Source: JANOMH01 sp031422295
Lineage (GTDB): Bacteria > Pseudomonadota > Alphaproteobacteria > Rhodobacterales > Rhodobacteraceae
Assembly: GCA_031422295.1 (NCBI GenBank)
Contig: JANOQM010000032.1
Coordinates: 1-31,861 of the forward strand
Direction: 5' to 3'
Length of the DNA: 31,861 nucleotides
The notes below the pieces were generated by a model. It had not been told where the DNA came from and did not search any database. It worked only from the letters and a program-made list of their open reading frames with translations. This document shows, in pieces, positions 1 to 7,865 of the stretch. How positions within the stretch are numbered: the stretch's first letter is position 1; every line of letters begins with the position of its first letter. A program made the translations under genes and the position numbers.

Positions 1-123
1 CAGGACGTGTTTCACTACATCGAGATGTTCTACAACCCAAAACGCAAGCACACGAACAACGATATGCTGTCGCCCGTTGACTTCGAAACCAGACAGCAGA
101 AACTGAACAAGGCAGGTGTCTAG
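1..123 (+). CDS. IS3-family transposase OrfB, C-terminal fragment
   Basis: Frame 1 gives 40 residues ending at TAG 121-123. They include FHYIEMFYNPKRKH, then a few residues later MLSPVDFE, the conserved C-terminal block of the DDE integrase-core (rve) transposases of IS3 elements. The catalytic D, D and E residues lie upstream, outside the window. The gene is cut by the window edge, so whether the transposase is intact cannot be judged. Its insertion has truncated the adjacent specificity-subunit gene. Confidence 0.8.
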   Translation, partial: QDVFHYIEMFYNPKRKHTNNDMLSPVDFETRQQKLNKAGV

Positions 124-141
124 GAAACTAGGGGCACCTCA
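1..141 (+). mobile_element. Right end of an IS3-family insertion sequence
   Basis: The segment holds the last codons of an IS3-type transposase followed by about 18 noncoding bases ending in CA. Read inward on the minus strand the terminus is TGAGGTGCCCCTAGTTT..., which has the TG start and the C-rich block followed by AGTTT expected of an IS3-family terminal inverted repeat. The boundary at 141/142 is inferred from this terminus and from the abrupt return to hsdS-like coding sequence. The left end and the target-site duplication lie outside the window. Confidence 0.75.
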
Positions 142-870
142 GTCGAACCTGCCCGAGGCGAAAACATCCGCCGCACGCGCAGTGTAGGAGAGAGGTTCGG
201 GTGGTGTCCAGTCAGCAAGGCCGATTGCTTGGAGCAGGATTTCCGAGGCATGCTCGACGGCTGCGTCGACCTCGGCCCTTATCTGCTTTGAGTGCAGAAT
301 TGTTCGCTGGACGGCAATCGCCAAGCCGTTAGAAAACAGTGGGACCTCAATGTCCTGAAATTCTACAAGCTTTATCTCTGGTCTTGTCGCTTTGATGCCC
401 CGACGCCGAAGCTGGCTCTGACCAAATTTTCCATTGAGGAAGGCGCAAAGCATGTATGGCTTGACGTGTTTTTTCGGGCGAAGAAGACCCACATGAGCTA
501 TAGTATTGGCCTCACTGAGCTGACTATCAAAGACGGCGCTCTTTCCAAAATAGACGCCGGTTTTGGTCACGAGCACATCACCAGGCTTCATTTGGCTACG
601 TTTGAGAGTTCGATGATGAGCCTCGGAGATCATTCTTAATTCCGAGACGTCTATCCAACCCTCCTTAACATTCTCGCTTAAGATGAACGGGATACCCTCG
701 TCTTGGTAATCAGCAACGCCATGATCTCCGTCCGTGATCAAGGAACACGCAGACGAAAGTTGCTCCAGCTGAAAACCGGCCGAACGAAGTCGTCTCTGAT
801 CTTCGACAAAGCTGCGAAGGTAATATTCCGAACCAATCGTAAGTAGGTTCTCAAGCATGGACAAAGGCAT
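139..870 (-). pseudogene. hsdS: R-M specificity subunit (HsdS-like), 3'-truncated by IS3
   Basis: The product has about 243 residues from ATG at 870; a TTG at 894 is an alternative start. It resembles one target-recognition half of a Type I or BcgI-like specificity subunit: TRD-like sequence (ITDGDHGVADYQDEGIPFIL, then LVTKTGVYFGKSAVFD), a helical spacer (residues about 190-215), then the central conserved region ending YTARAADVFASGRFD. Intact family members normally continue from here into a second TRD. The reading frame stops one codon later because the IS3 terminus supplies TGA (141-139). The gene starts about 32 bp after the methyltransferase stop, so the two form an operon. Under family knowledge a single-TRD product can sometimes dimerise to recognise a palindrome. 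Loss of specificity function is equally possible. Confidence 0.75.
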
Positions 871-902
871 AATTGTTGCCTCAAGCCCCTCCAACAGACC
901 GC

Positions 903-2951
903 TCAGGCGGCCTTGGTCGAAGGGGCGGCCCGAAAAAAACTGAAGGCCTCCTTACGGGAAAATTCTTCGAAGGCCTCCGCGATCCCGTCCTCGGTCAGGC
1001 CATCGTGGTTAAACAGGTCATGCGACACAACGAAATGGCCGTGCGAGTCACGCATGAACGTGCCGTCCGGGTTCTTGCGATAGACCTTGCGGCCCGAGTT
1101 ATCGACGCTTTCAACCTGCTGCGTGGCAAAGAAGATGTCGTAGTCCTCGACCTTCGAGCAAAGCGGCCCCGCGTTGGCGTTGTCGTTCCATTTCTGTACA
1201 AGCAAGACGCTGGTCTTGGTGCCGGTGTGCGGCTTGAAGGTGTTCGGGTGCAGCCCCACCACTGCGAGGATGCGGCAGCGTTCCATGATGAATTCGCGCA
1301 TCCGTTTGTCGGACGAGTTGTTAAACCGCCCCTGCGGCAGGACAACCGCCATCCGCCCTCCGGGTTTGAGGAAGTCGAGGTTGCGTTCGATGAATAGCAG
1401 ATCGCGGGCAACAGCGCGTTCCAGCTTGTGTGTTTTCGCGTTGTGCGCAAGGTCATAAGGCGACAGCATGTCGGACTGCTTGATATCCCCTGCAAACGGC
1501 GGGTTGGCCATAAGCACGTCAAAACCGAAGTTCCGGTAATCCTGCTGGCGCGGGTTCTCACGCAGCTTTCGCAACCGCCGCCAGCCGTCGCCGTAGGTGT
1601 CGAGCCAATCATCCTGCTTGGCCGTTTCATCCCACTTAGGCCAATCAAGAGTGTTCAAGTGTAACACATTGGTTTCACCGTCGCCAGCGATCAGGTTCAG
1701 ACAGCGCGACACGCGGACGCTCTTTTCATCGAAGTCGATGGCAAAAACGTTATCCTTGACATAATCGACGCAGCGGGCGGGCTTTTCGTCCATGGTGAAC
1801 AGGTGGCTTTCGGGAAGCCCCATCTGATCCATGATGTTGCGCCAGACGTGGAACATGGCATGCACAGTGAACCCCGCTGACCCGCAGGCGGTGTCGATCA
1901 CTGTTTCAGTTTCCTTGGGGTTCATCATCTTGACGCACATGTCGATGACCCAACGTGGCGTGAAATACTGCCCCTTTTCGCCCTTTGACGATTTCGACAC
2001 GAGGTATTCGAACGCGTCATCAATCACATCGAGATTAGAGTTGAACAGCTTCCACTCTTCTAAGGAACCGACGCACACTTGCAGGTGATCTGCCGACAGT
2101 CGGACGCGTTCATCTTCCAGAAAAACGCCCGGCCATTTTTTCTTGGCGTCGTCGAATAAGTTCTGGATTGCGACCTTGAGCTGTGCTGCCGTATTTTGGT
2201 TTCGAAAGCGCAGCGCCGTGCCCCGGCGGTGTGAAGTCATCTCGTCGTAAAGCTTCGTGAAGATCAGCTTGAAGACTTCTTCGAAAACATCGACACCAGC
2301 ATTCGCCAGCACTTCGTCTTCCATGTCCTCGATCAGGTCGCGCAGGGAGCGGGCAAACTTGCCTTCTTTCACCCGTTCGTCTTCGAGGTCGATTAATGTC
2401 TGGATGGTCCATGGCTGATCCACGACCTGTTCAATGGTCTGATCCGCGCGCGGTAGTTCATGGATGGGTATGAAGTAGTTGGGGTTCTTGCGATGCCAAA
2501 CCTCGGCCAGAATACCGTCGCTCCAAAGGGCCAAGGGTGCCCCGGTAGCGTGGGCATATGACCGGAGTTGCTCCTTCCCGTCCTTCAACTTGGCCTGCTT
2601 CACCTCTATGATGATGTAGGGCACCGCTGGGCGGTCAGCGTCGAAAACCACAATGTCAGCCCGCTTGGAACTGTCCCGCCCAAACGTGATCGGATATTCG
2701 ACAACAATCCGGGAAGCGGCATAGCCAAGCTGGAAAATCAAGCGGGCCAGCCACAGCTGGCGTGTGCGTTCCTCGGGTTTGAGTTGAACCTCCTTCCCAC
2801 GGACAAGACAGGTCGTATAGGTTACTGACTTTCCGCGCACATCACGCTCTTGGCTACGATGGTCAAGGGCAAGGTTTTCGTCCTCAGAAAAAAGGACGAA
2901 CTCGCTGAATTCGGCTGACAACTTGTTCATAAGCACGGTCCCGGTCTTCAT
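903..2951 (-). CDS. Fused nuclease-N6-adenine methyltransferase (Type I HsdM / BcgI A-like)
   Basis: The protein has 682 residues. An N-terminal HSDR_N-like domain (about 55-165) carries a PD-(D/E)xK-type site: D99 in KRADIVVFD, then E116 and K118 in IIEVKQAK. A helical HsdM-type region (about 200-320) follows. The N6-adenine methyltransferase domain has GQYFTP (327-332), SAM-binding motif I DTACGSAGF (353-361) and catalytic motif IV NPPF (483-486). Nuclease and methylase in one chain next to a specificity gene is the architecture of BcgI-type (Type IIB) enzymes; ordinary HsdM proteins lack the nuclease part. No helicase-translocase hsdR is visible, but one could lie left of the window. Start ATG 2951 has a GAGCAGG-like ribosome site; the internal ATG at 2930 is an alternative. 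Its specificity partner is truncated by an IS. Confidence 0.85.
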   Translation of the reverse strand: MKTGTVLMNKLSAEFSEFVLFSEDENLALDHRSQERDVRGKSVTYTTCLVRGKEVQLKPEERTRQLWLARLIFQLGYAASRIVVEYPITFGRDSSKRADIVVFDADRPAVPYIIIEVKQAKLKDGKEQLRSYAHATGAPLALWSDGILAEVWHRKNPNYFIPIHELPRADQTIEQVVDQPWTIQTLIDLEDERVKEGKFARSLRDLIEDMEDEVLANAGVDVFEEVFKLIFTKLYDEMTSHRRGTALRFRNQNTAAQLKVAIQNLFDDAKKKWPGVFLEDERVRLSADHLQVCVGSLEEWKLFNSNLDVIDDAFEYLVSKSSKGEKGQYFTPRWVIDMCVKMMNPKETETVIDTACGSAGFTVHAMFHVWRNIMDQMGLPESHLFTMDEKPARCVDYVKDNVFAIDFDEKSVRVSRCLNLIAGDGETNVLHLNTLDWPKWDETAKQDDWLDTYGDGWRRLRKLRENPRQQDYRNFGFDVLMANPPFAGDIKQSDMLSPYDLAHNAKTHKLERAVARDLLFIERNLDFLKPGGRMAVVLPQGRFNNSSDKRMREFIMERCRILAVVGLHPNTFKPHTGTKTSVLLVQKWNDNANAGPLCSKVEDYDIFFATQQVESVDNSGRKVYRKNPDGTFMRDSHGHFVVSHDLFNHDGLTEDGIAEAFEEFSRKEAFSFFRAAPSTKAA

Positions 2952-3148
2952 TTTTGGGCCTGCTCAACGCGTTTGCGCGCAGTCTGACGGCACGGTTTTC
3001 CATTACTATCCTTGGGTTTGCGTTCACAGCAAGCACCAAAGCTGTTTTCCCGGTATCCGCGAAAGCACTGTCTTTTGGCGTGACAGTGGCATGTCAGCCT
3101 GTCTCCGATAAATGAAATCAATTGCACTAGGAATGCAAAGTCGCCCAA
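2948..3148 (-). CDS. Possible small Cys-rich basic protein overlapping the methyltransferase start
   Basis: A 66-codon frame (TTG start) ends in TGA sharing bases with the ATG of the downstream methyltransferase (ATGA overlap), as in translationally coupled genes. The C-terminal two thirds contain CHCHAKRQCF, then GACCERKP, and end with a basic tail (TARKRVEQAQK). No family is recognised. No convincing Shine-Dalgarno sequence precedes the TTG, so it may be a gene remnant or a chance frame. The surrounding 235-bp gap between rep and the methyltransferase shows nothing else. Confidence 0.25.
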   Translation of the reverse strand: MGDFAFLVQLISFIGDRLTCHCHAKRQCFRGYRENSFGACCERKPKDSNGKPCRQTARKRVEQAQK

Positions 3149-3186
3149 GCGGTTTCATAACCAGATGGACAAAAATCAGCGAAAGT

Positions 3187-4047
3187 TTAGGGAACCTTGC
3201 CTTTCACAATCCCCAATAGGCCGCTCTGCATGACGTATTCTGGCCAGTGCGACCAGATAGTAGCCGGGTCCCACCAGCCCACTGGATACTGAGCAAGCCA
3301 AGCGCGGTAGAGGGTTCGCTTTTCAATTGGCAAAAGTTTCAGCGCCACAGGCAGGGACCGCTGAGCGACCGAGTCCATGAACATTTCCCACATGTAGCTC
3401 TTTGGTTCGCTCGGCGGCTTGCTCGGCGGCAGAGCGACCATTTTCAAGCCAAGGAAAGGGTTCGGCATGCTTGGTAGTTTTATCAGTGGCAAGTTGTGAA
3501 CAAGGCGCAAGCGACGTTCAATCCGCGTGCCTTCGTAATGCGGCGACGTTTGGCCCTTCGCCTTGCGTTTGGCAGCCCGATTGTAGAGCTTGGTCTGATT
3601 GCCCTTGGACTTTCCCAAAACCAAGGTTTCCAGTTTGCCACCTGTGCTCCAAGAACGGGCGGTCGTAACTTGTTGGGGCATGACATTAAAATCGTTGATA
3701 TCAACCTTGGGGACGTCCACTGAGACTTCGATCCCCGTAATGCGGCCATTTTGGAGAACGAATGGCCAGCCATCAGGAATTAAAGTCACCAAGGCAACAT
3801 GCAAGTCATCCAGACCAGTCGATCCAAGGTCTACTGGGCTAAACTCCAGCCGCAGCTGTTTCGCGTATCCCGATTCATGCCGGTACTGAAGGACTGGCCA
3901 TTTTTTCGAGTCTATAATGAAAGGTAGCACTACGCGCTTGCTGACGGAGAATTGTCCCCACTTCTTCCCTTCCTTGAAAAACTGAGGGTTCTTCAGCGTC
4001 ATCCAAATAGATTGGTGGATAGATACCGCGTCGTCGCCTATGGGCAC
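3187..4047 (-). CDS. Replication initiation factor (Rep_trans-like), probably 5'-interrupted
   Basis: This is a 286-residue frame opening at GTG 4047. Residues about 105-185 look like the Rep_trans (PF02486-type) initiators of rolling-circle plasmids and conjugative elements: a VSVDVPKVDIN strand, then LETLVLGKSKGNQTKLYNRA followed by TRIERRLR, comparable with the family's GSRKS...Y(D/N)K...RIE pattern. Such proteins nick or melt a plasmid origin. The same frame continues upstream of GTG 4047 with family-like sequence (PFIDKISIIIDVP) but no ATG, back to a TAA at 4126-4128. Beyond that stop the frame again runs open to ATG 4215. A continuous product would have about 342 residues, so the gene is probably nonsense-interrupted or initiates late. 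It suggests that the region derives from a plasmid or integrative element. The family assignment rests on motif resemblance only. Confidence 0.55.
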   Translation of the reverse strand: MPIGDDAVSIHQSIWMTLKNPQFFKEGKKWGQFSVSKRVVLPFIIDSKKWPVLQYRHESGYAKQLRLEFSPVDLGSTGLDDLHVALVTLIPDGWPFVLQNGRITGIEVSVDVPKVDINDFNVMPQQVTTARSWSTGGKLETLVLGKSKGNQTKLYNRAAKRKAKGQTSPHYEGTRIERRLRLVHNLPLIKLPSMPNPFLGLKMVALPPSKPPSEPKSYMWEMFMDSVAQRSLPVALKLLPIEKRTLYRAWLAQYPVGWWDPATIWSHWPEYVMQSGLLGIVKGKVP

Positions 4048-4125
4048 ATCTATGATGATGCTGATTTTGTCGATAAAAGGGATCAGAACAAATGGTTGGT
4101 TGCTTGGTAACTTGAAGTCTGATTT

Positions 4126-4215
4126 TTATGCTTTCGCTGGGTTATTGGGTAGGGTTTTGGTCTCGTTAGAGGCTTTAGGTTTTTTGGGGAGCTTGATCAC
4201 GATCTCGCCCGCCAT
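4126..4215 (-). other. 5' part of the rep frame ending at an in-frame TAA (29 codons)
   Basis: From ATG 4215 the frame reads MAGEIVIKLPKKPK... and stops at TAA 4126-4128. It is in register with the rep frame downstream (4215 to 4047 is 168 bp, 56 codons). An in-frame TAG lies two codons before the ATG, so this is the first possible start. It is either the severed N-terminus of rep or a short leader peptide. Confidence 0.45.
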
Positions 4216-4641
4216 GTTCTAGGCGAATCTTCAGTGAACCAAATCCACCTATCAACACAGGTGAAAACCCAAACTCCATCTAATGATTGTGAGATTAGCA
4301 CAGTTCGGCCTCCTTGCCAACATGCAGTAGGGACGCTTGGAGTTTCGTTGGTCCTAACTTTATCGCAGCAGATTGACCGTGATCGCAAGCGGAAGAAAAA
4401 TCCGCCGAAATTTTCCCGGCTAAGCGAACTTATTGTGCGACGGAGTTCCTAGGCCGACCGAAATTCGCGGGCTGACCGAAGCGAACGCTTCCCAGAATTG
4501 CCCATGCGTGCCTCGTCAACCAACCTTGCCACAAAGAACAGAACTTGAGACACGCTAAACTAGTGTTCCCCACCTGACATCGGGTTCCCGGTCCGCCTAT
4601 GGTGCGATCTCGATTGCTGGGACGAAGCTCCGGGGGCAGTT
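4216..4641. other. Gene-free stretch upstream of rep
   Basis: These 426 bp have no frame with a credible start and ribosome site. A possible minus-strand promoter for rep is the only signal seen. A plasmid-type double-strand origin would be expected near a rolling-circle rep gene, but I see no clear iteron array or long hairpin. Confidence 0.5.
4292..4320 (-). promoter_or_regulatory. Candidate sigma-70 promoter for rep
   Basis: On the minus strand TTGGCA (4320-4315) and TAATCT (4297-4292) are separated by 17 bp, about 75 bp upstream of ATG 4215. The -10 match is weak. Confidence 0.3.
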
Positions 4642-5193
4642 ATGTGGACGGAGCGGAAATTGACACCATCAGTTCAGCAACGGAGCAACAATCAAAAGCC
4701 ATATACAAGGCTCCTATGCAACCGGAGCGATAACTTGGGAAACAGCTTTTTCGTCGTCCTGAGCTTCATGGCATCATCGGTTCAATCTGCATGCGTCGAT
4801 ATTGGCACCGAGTCTTACCAAGTTGGCGCACATATGGTCCAAATCTGCATGGGACAGGAATGCACCACTGCCGCAGGATGGAGAGAGTGCGGCAACGTCC
4901 ACTACGCGAGCGCGGATTTTAGTTCGGCTTCAAATACATGGCGGTTTTGGGTGGGCTATAATGACCCCGATAACGATGAGGACAATGATTACTCAGTCTT
5001 CTACGAACCCGTTGATCCCGAAGAACTTCCAATGATTGTCGTGGACGGCGTTCCGATCTGGCCAATGCGCGAGGGACTGCCATTGGACTTAAGTGCAATA
5101 AAACAAGTGACTTGTATTCCCGATAGCCTTGCGCATGCATGCGCCTTCGTCAATATGGTGGTGGAAAACTTGCGTGCCCGTGACGCCGATTGA
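4642..5193 (+). CDS. Secreted Cys-rich hypothetical protein
   Basis: The product has up to 183 residues and no recognised family. A hydrophobic segment at residues 34-49 (SFFVVLSFMASSVQSA) followed by C51 looks like a signal peptide ending in VQSA, so export to the periplasm or outside is inferred. The region after it has six cysteines (51, 69, 74, 83, 158, 167), compatible with three disulfides, and an acidic run DPDNDEDND at 108-116. ATG 4642 is preceded by GGGGG at a good distance. A TTG at 4735 (codon 32) with GGAG eight bases upstream would place the hydrophobic segment at the very N-terminus and is a serious alternative start. It sits alone on the plus strand, convergent with the ankyrin gene, in accessory DNA. 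Confidence 0.55.
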   Translation: MWTERKLTPSVQQRSNNQKPYTRLLCNRSDNLGNSFFVVLSFMASSVQSACVDIGTESYQVGAHMVQICMGQECTTAAGWRECGNVHYASADFSSASNTWRFWVGYNDPDNDEDNDYSVFYEPVDPEELPMIVVDGVPIWPMREGLPLDLSAIKQVTCIPDSLAHACAFVNMVVENLRARDAD

Positions 5194-5387
5194 CTGCACT
5201 TGGCATAAAGCGACGCACTGCGCCGGGACGAAGCTAGGACAGCCAGTATCCCGAAGTGGTGCATGAAATGTCCTCCTCTTGGGATCAAACATCAGGTACC
5301 GAATCCTAGCTCCGCCAGCGCCTCCAACGCAAGGCGACACATAGTCTTGTCCTTGCCTAAGGGAACCCGCCATCAGCCCTAACAGTC

Positions 5388-5918
5388 CTAAAACCGTGCT
5401 CCCCGATCTTGAAGGACACGCTCAATTTCAGATTCTCCCCATTGGCGGGCAAACTCCAAAGGCGACTGCCCATCTGGTCCCATGGAATGAATATTTGCCC
5501 CTAAGTCCAATAGCAGGCTGACAGCTCGGGGATTGCTGGCAAGGATGGCCACATGAAGTGGGGAGCTTCTGAATTCATTTGGTGCATCAAGGTCGGCCCC
5601 CGCCTCGGCGATAATTTGAATGGCCGCAAGGTTGTTCGCACTGACGGCGACATGCAGTGGCGTGTAGCCGTCGTAACACCGTTCAAACGGCCCGCTACCC
5701 CCTGCCAAAAGCGTGGCAATCTCATCGCCAGTCGCGGTTTCCATTTTTTCGATATCACACAATCCTTGGCGACTTTGGGCCTGAATGGGTGTCGAGCCGA
5801 GGGAAAGGCCACACAGCAGCGTGCCAAACAGGCCCGCTTGAAAGATCCCATTTAGTGATTTTTCAGTCGTGACTTGGACATGTGGCGAGTTGTTTTGACG
5901 AACAGCACGAAAAAACAT
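5388..5918 (-). CDS. Exported ankyrin-repeat protein
   Basis: The product has 176 residues. A hydrophobic stretch at about 23-48 (GIFQAGLFGTLLCGLSLGS, then PIQAQS) looks like a signal peptide, although the 20-residue N-region is long and a later start is possible. Three ankyrin units follow: YTPLHVAVSANN...AGADLDAP, SSPLHVAILASN...LGANIHSM and a C-terminal QSPLEFARQWGESEIERVLQ. Ankyrin repeats mediate protein binding; the partner is unknown. Secreted ankyrin proteins in bacteria include periplasmic inhibitors and host-directed proteins, but nothing here decides between these. Confidence 0.7.
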   Translation of the reverse strand: MFFRAVRQNNSPHVQVTTEKSLNGIFQAGLFGTLLCGLSLGSTPIQAQSRQGLCDIEKMETATGDEIATLLAGGSGPFERCYDGYTPLHVAVSANNLAAIQIIAEAGADLDAPNEFRSSPLHVAILASNPRAVSLLLDLGANIHSMGPDGQSPLEFARQWGESEIERVLQDRGARF

Positions 5919-6041
5919 TTTAAAACGACCTTATGAATCTGGCTTACATGCCAACGTGTTTCAGTTGTTTAGGCCATGACAGGCAAAATAGGCGCCGAGT
6001 TGAGCATGCCACTTTTGTGAGTCATGGCCAAGTGCACATGG

Positions 6042-6407
6042 TCAGTTCCGAAGCCACGCTGTGACTGTGTAGGCCGCTCCGGGATACCACCGTTCGGGAC
6101 CGGGCTCCCAATAAGTGACGCTACTGAACGGGCCACCTTCCTCGATAATGACGACACGCACCGGCGTGCTTACGTCCCAACATGCCTCAACTGCTGCGTC
6201 GCGACCAGTTGCTTCAAGAATCGCGTGGAGTGTTTGGATGCTCGTAAAAGTCGAACACAGGACCACAATGCCCGACAAAACTTCAATTTCCGACGATTGG
6301 GCAAGGTGAAGGTCCGGCAGGCTCTGATCAGTGGGATTCGAGGTTGCTGTCGTGGAGGTTGTCCCGAAAGTGGCCATCAGAAATGTCGCGGCTAAGGCAT
6401 GAAGCAT
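6042..6407 (-). CDS. Small exported hypothetical protein
   Basis: The product has 121 residues and no recognised family. The N-terminus MLHALAATFLMATFGTTSTTA is signal-peptide-like. The mature part contains two cysteines (in VVLCSTF and EACWDV), which could form a disulfide, and ends in an aromatic-rich segment (SVTYWEPGPERWYPGAAYTV). ATG 6407 has a good ribosome site (AAAGGA about eight bases upstream). It is divergent from the XRE regulator, with about 90 bp between the starts. Confidence 0.55.
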   Translation of the reverse strand: MLHALAATFLMATFGTTSTTATSNPTDQSLPDLHLAQSSEIEVLSGIVVLCSTFTSIQTLHAILEATGRDAAVEACWDVSTPVRVVIIEEGGPFSSVTYWEPGPERWYPGAAYTVTAWLRN

Positions 6408-6498
6408 CAGTTTTTTCCTTTGTTAAGAACATTACGTGCATTTTATATGATCCAAATTGTTCATAGAGTGCGGACGATTTCCAGAACAAAACGTTCCT

Positions 6499-6825
6499 AT
6501 GGAACTGTTTTGTCGAAAACTGAAAGAACGCGCGGTGGAGCTGGGCATTTCGAACGCGGAGGCAGCTCGCCGGAGCGGTCTGAGTGAGCGGCGCTATGCA
6601 CATTACGTCAGCGGTGACCGCGAGCCCGACCTGGCAACTCTGGTCAGAATTGCAAAGGCCCTCGCTGTGACGCCGAACCAACTTTTGGGAGTGGACGAAG
6701 GCCCAACTGACGCCGCCCATGACCTTTTGATGCAAAGAGTGCAGTCCGCTGCATATGGGGTTTCGCAGGAGACGCTTGAGCTGTTCGCGGTGCAAATTGA
6801 AGCGTTGGCTGCGAAGCGGCTTTGA
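6499..6825 (+). CDS. XRE-family HTH transcriptional regulator
   Basis: From ATG 6499 the product has 108 residues. Residues about 5-60 form a Cro/C1-type helix-turn-helix (LKERAVELGISNAEAARRSG, then SERRYAHYVSGDREPDLATL), followed by an XRE-typical ALAVTPNQLLG. The C-terminal 40 residues are a short helical tail. A TTG at 6457 gives an N-terminal extension without family resemblance, so the ATG is preferred. It ends 15 bp from the convergent recombinase gene. A role as local regulator of the divergent secreted-protein gene or the mobile module is inferred from position only. Confidence 0.8.
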   Translation: MELFCRKLKERAVELGISNAEAARRSGLSERRYAHYVSGDREPDLATLVRIAKALAVTPNQLLGVDEGPTDAAHDLLMQRVQSAAYGVSQETLELFAVQIEALAAKRL

Positions 6826-6839
6826 AGATACGGGTTGGA

Positions 6840-7865
6840 TCACAGTAACGCCCCCGCTGCATTGCCGGTAAACAATTCCCCATCCCGAACATAGCGGGCC
6901 AGCATAGCGTCGGAGGCATGGCCTGTTTGGGCGCGGATTTTCAGGGCCGAGACCCCGGCTTGCGCGGCGCTGGTCGCAAAGCCTGAACGCAAGCTGTGCC
7001 CGGAATATCCTTCCGGGTTGATCCCGGCGGCTTTGACTCTTTCGCGCAAAAGAACCGAGACGGCATCGCCTGTCAGCGCGTCAGACGCTATCACGTCGTG
7101 GCGGCTGATCGGGCGGAACAGGGGGCCGTGGGCAATGCGTGCCGCTCCTAGCCAAGCGTCAAGCGCGTTGACCGGGCAATAGCGGGTGCGACCGAGCGGA
7201 ACCCCAATCTTGCGGCCTTGGCGCTCTTGGTCGGTCTTTGATCCGCGCAGGGTGACAACCAAACCTTGCCGGACAGTCTCAATATCCGCGACCTCAAGCC
7301 CCACCAATTCCGACCGCCGAAACCCGCCCGCGAAGCCCAACAGCAGTAGCGCCCGGTCACGCCGGTCTCGCAAGCCGTCGGTCATGGGGTCGATGGTCAA
7401 AAACAGATCATCGCGGAGCAGGGGCTTGGCCTGTTTCTGGGCCGTGCCGTGTTTGCGCCGCAGCCCGCGCAGGGTCGCCCGGACGATTTCATTACGGCAG
7501 GGGTTTTGGGCACCCAAGGTTTCATGGGCTTTTGACACTGTCGCAATGCGTCTTTGGATTGTGGCCACGGACAATTGCCCTGCATGGCCCGCGATGTAGG
7601 CGCAAATCATTGCCGGGGTGGCCGGGATTGACCCACCCCATTCGCGAAACTGCAACAAATCAGAGTGGTAGGCCCGTTCGGTGTTCACCGAAAGGCTATG
7701 GTGGAGTAGATCGGCCACTTGCTCGGAAACGTCCGTGACCTGTGACATGACAGGCGAAACCAATTTGCAATTGATTGCAAACTTTTCTGCTCCGAGTCTT
7801 TCGGAACCCCCGTTTGTGACCCGTGATAATGGGGTGTTATCCGGGGTTAGAAAATCATTCCACAT
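6840..7865 (-). CDS. Tyrosine-type recombinase/integrase
   Basis: The product has 341 residues. It has an N-terminal SAM-like core-binding domain (about 50-140) and a C-terminal catalytic domain. All expected active-site residues are visible: R183 in GGFRRSEL, K210 in GSKTDQ, H290 and R293 in GHSLRSGF, H316 in QTGHAS and Y325 in ARYVRDG. It therefore looks catalytically intact and would cut and rejoin DNA at a specific site. ATG 7865 is preceded by GGGGGAG at eight bases and overlaps the last codons of the upstream gene, indicating translational coupling. An internal ATG at 7748 matches the length of compact XerC/D-like recombinases. Its target site is unknown. Confidence 0.9.
   Translation of the reverse strand: MWNDFLTPDNTPLSRVTNGGSERLGAEKFAINCKLVSPVMSQVTDVSEQVADLLHHSLSVNTERAYHSDLLQFREWGGSIPATPAMICAYIAGHAGQLSVATIQRRIATVSKAHETLGAQNPCRNEIVRATLRGLRRKHGTAQKQAKPLLRDDLFLTIDPMTDGLRDRRDRALLLLGFAGGFRRSELVGLEVADIETVRQGLVVTLRGSKTDQERQGRKIGVPLGRTRYCPVNALDAWLGAARIAHGPLFRPISRHDVIASDALTGDAVSVLLRERVKAAGINPEGYSGHSLRSGFATSAAQAGVSALKIRAQTGHASDAMLARYVRDGELFTGNAAGALL

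Noticed and set aside
873..1397. Plus-strand frame opposite the methyltransferase
   Set aside because: Shadow of the methyltransferase coding sequence.
4234..4452. 72-codon plus-strand frame in the gap upstream of rep
   Set aside because: GTG start without a ribosome site, no recognisable domain and poor composition.
6328..6843. 171-codon minus-strand frame opposite the XRE regulator
   Set aside because: Antisense to a clear helix-turn-helix gene; no family resemblance.
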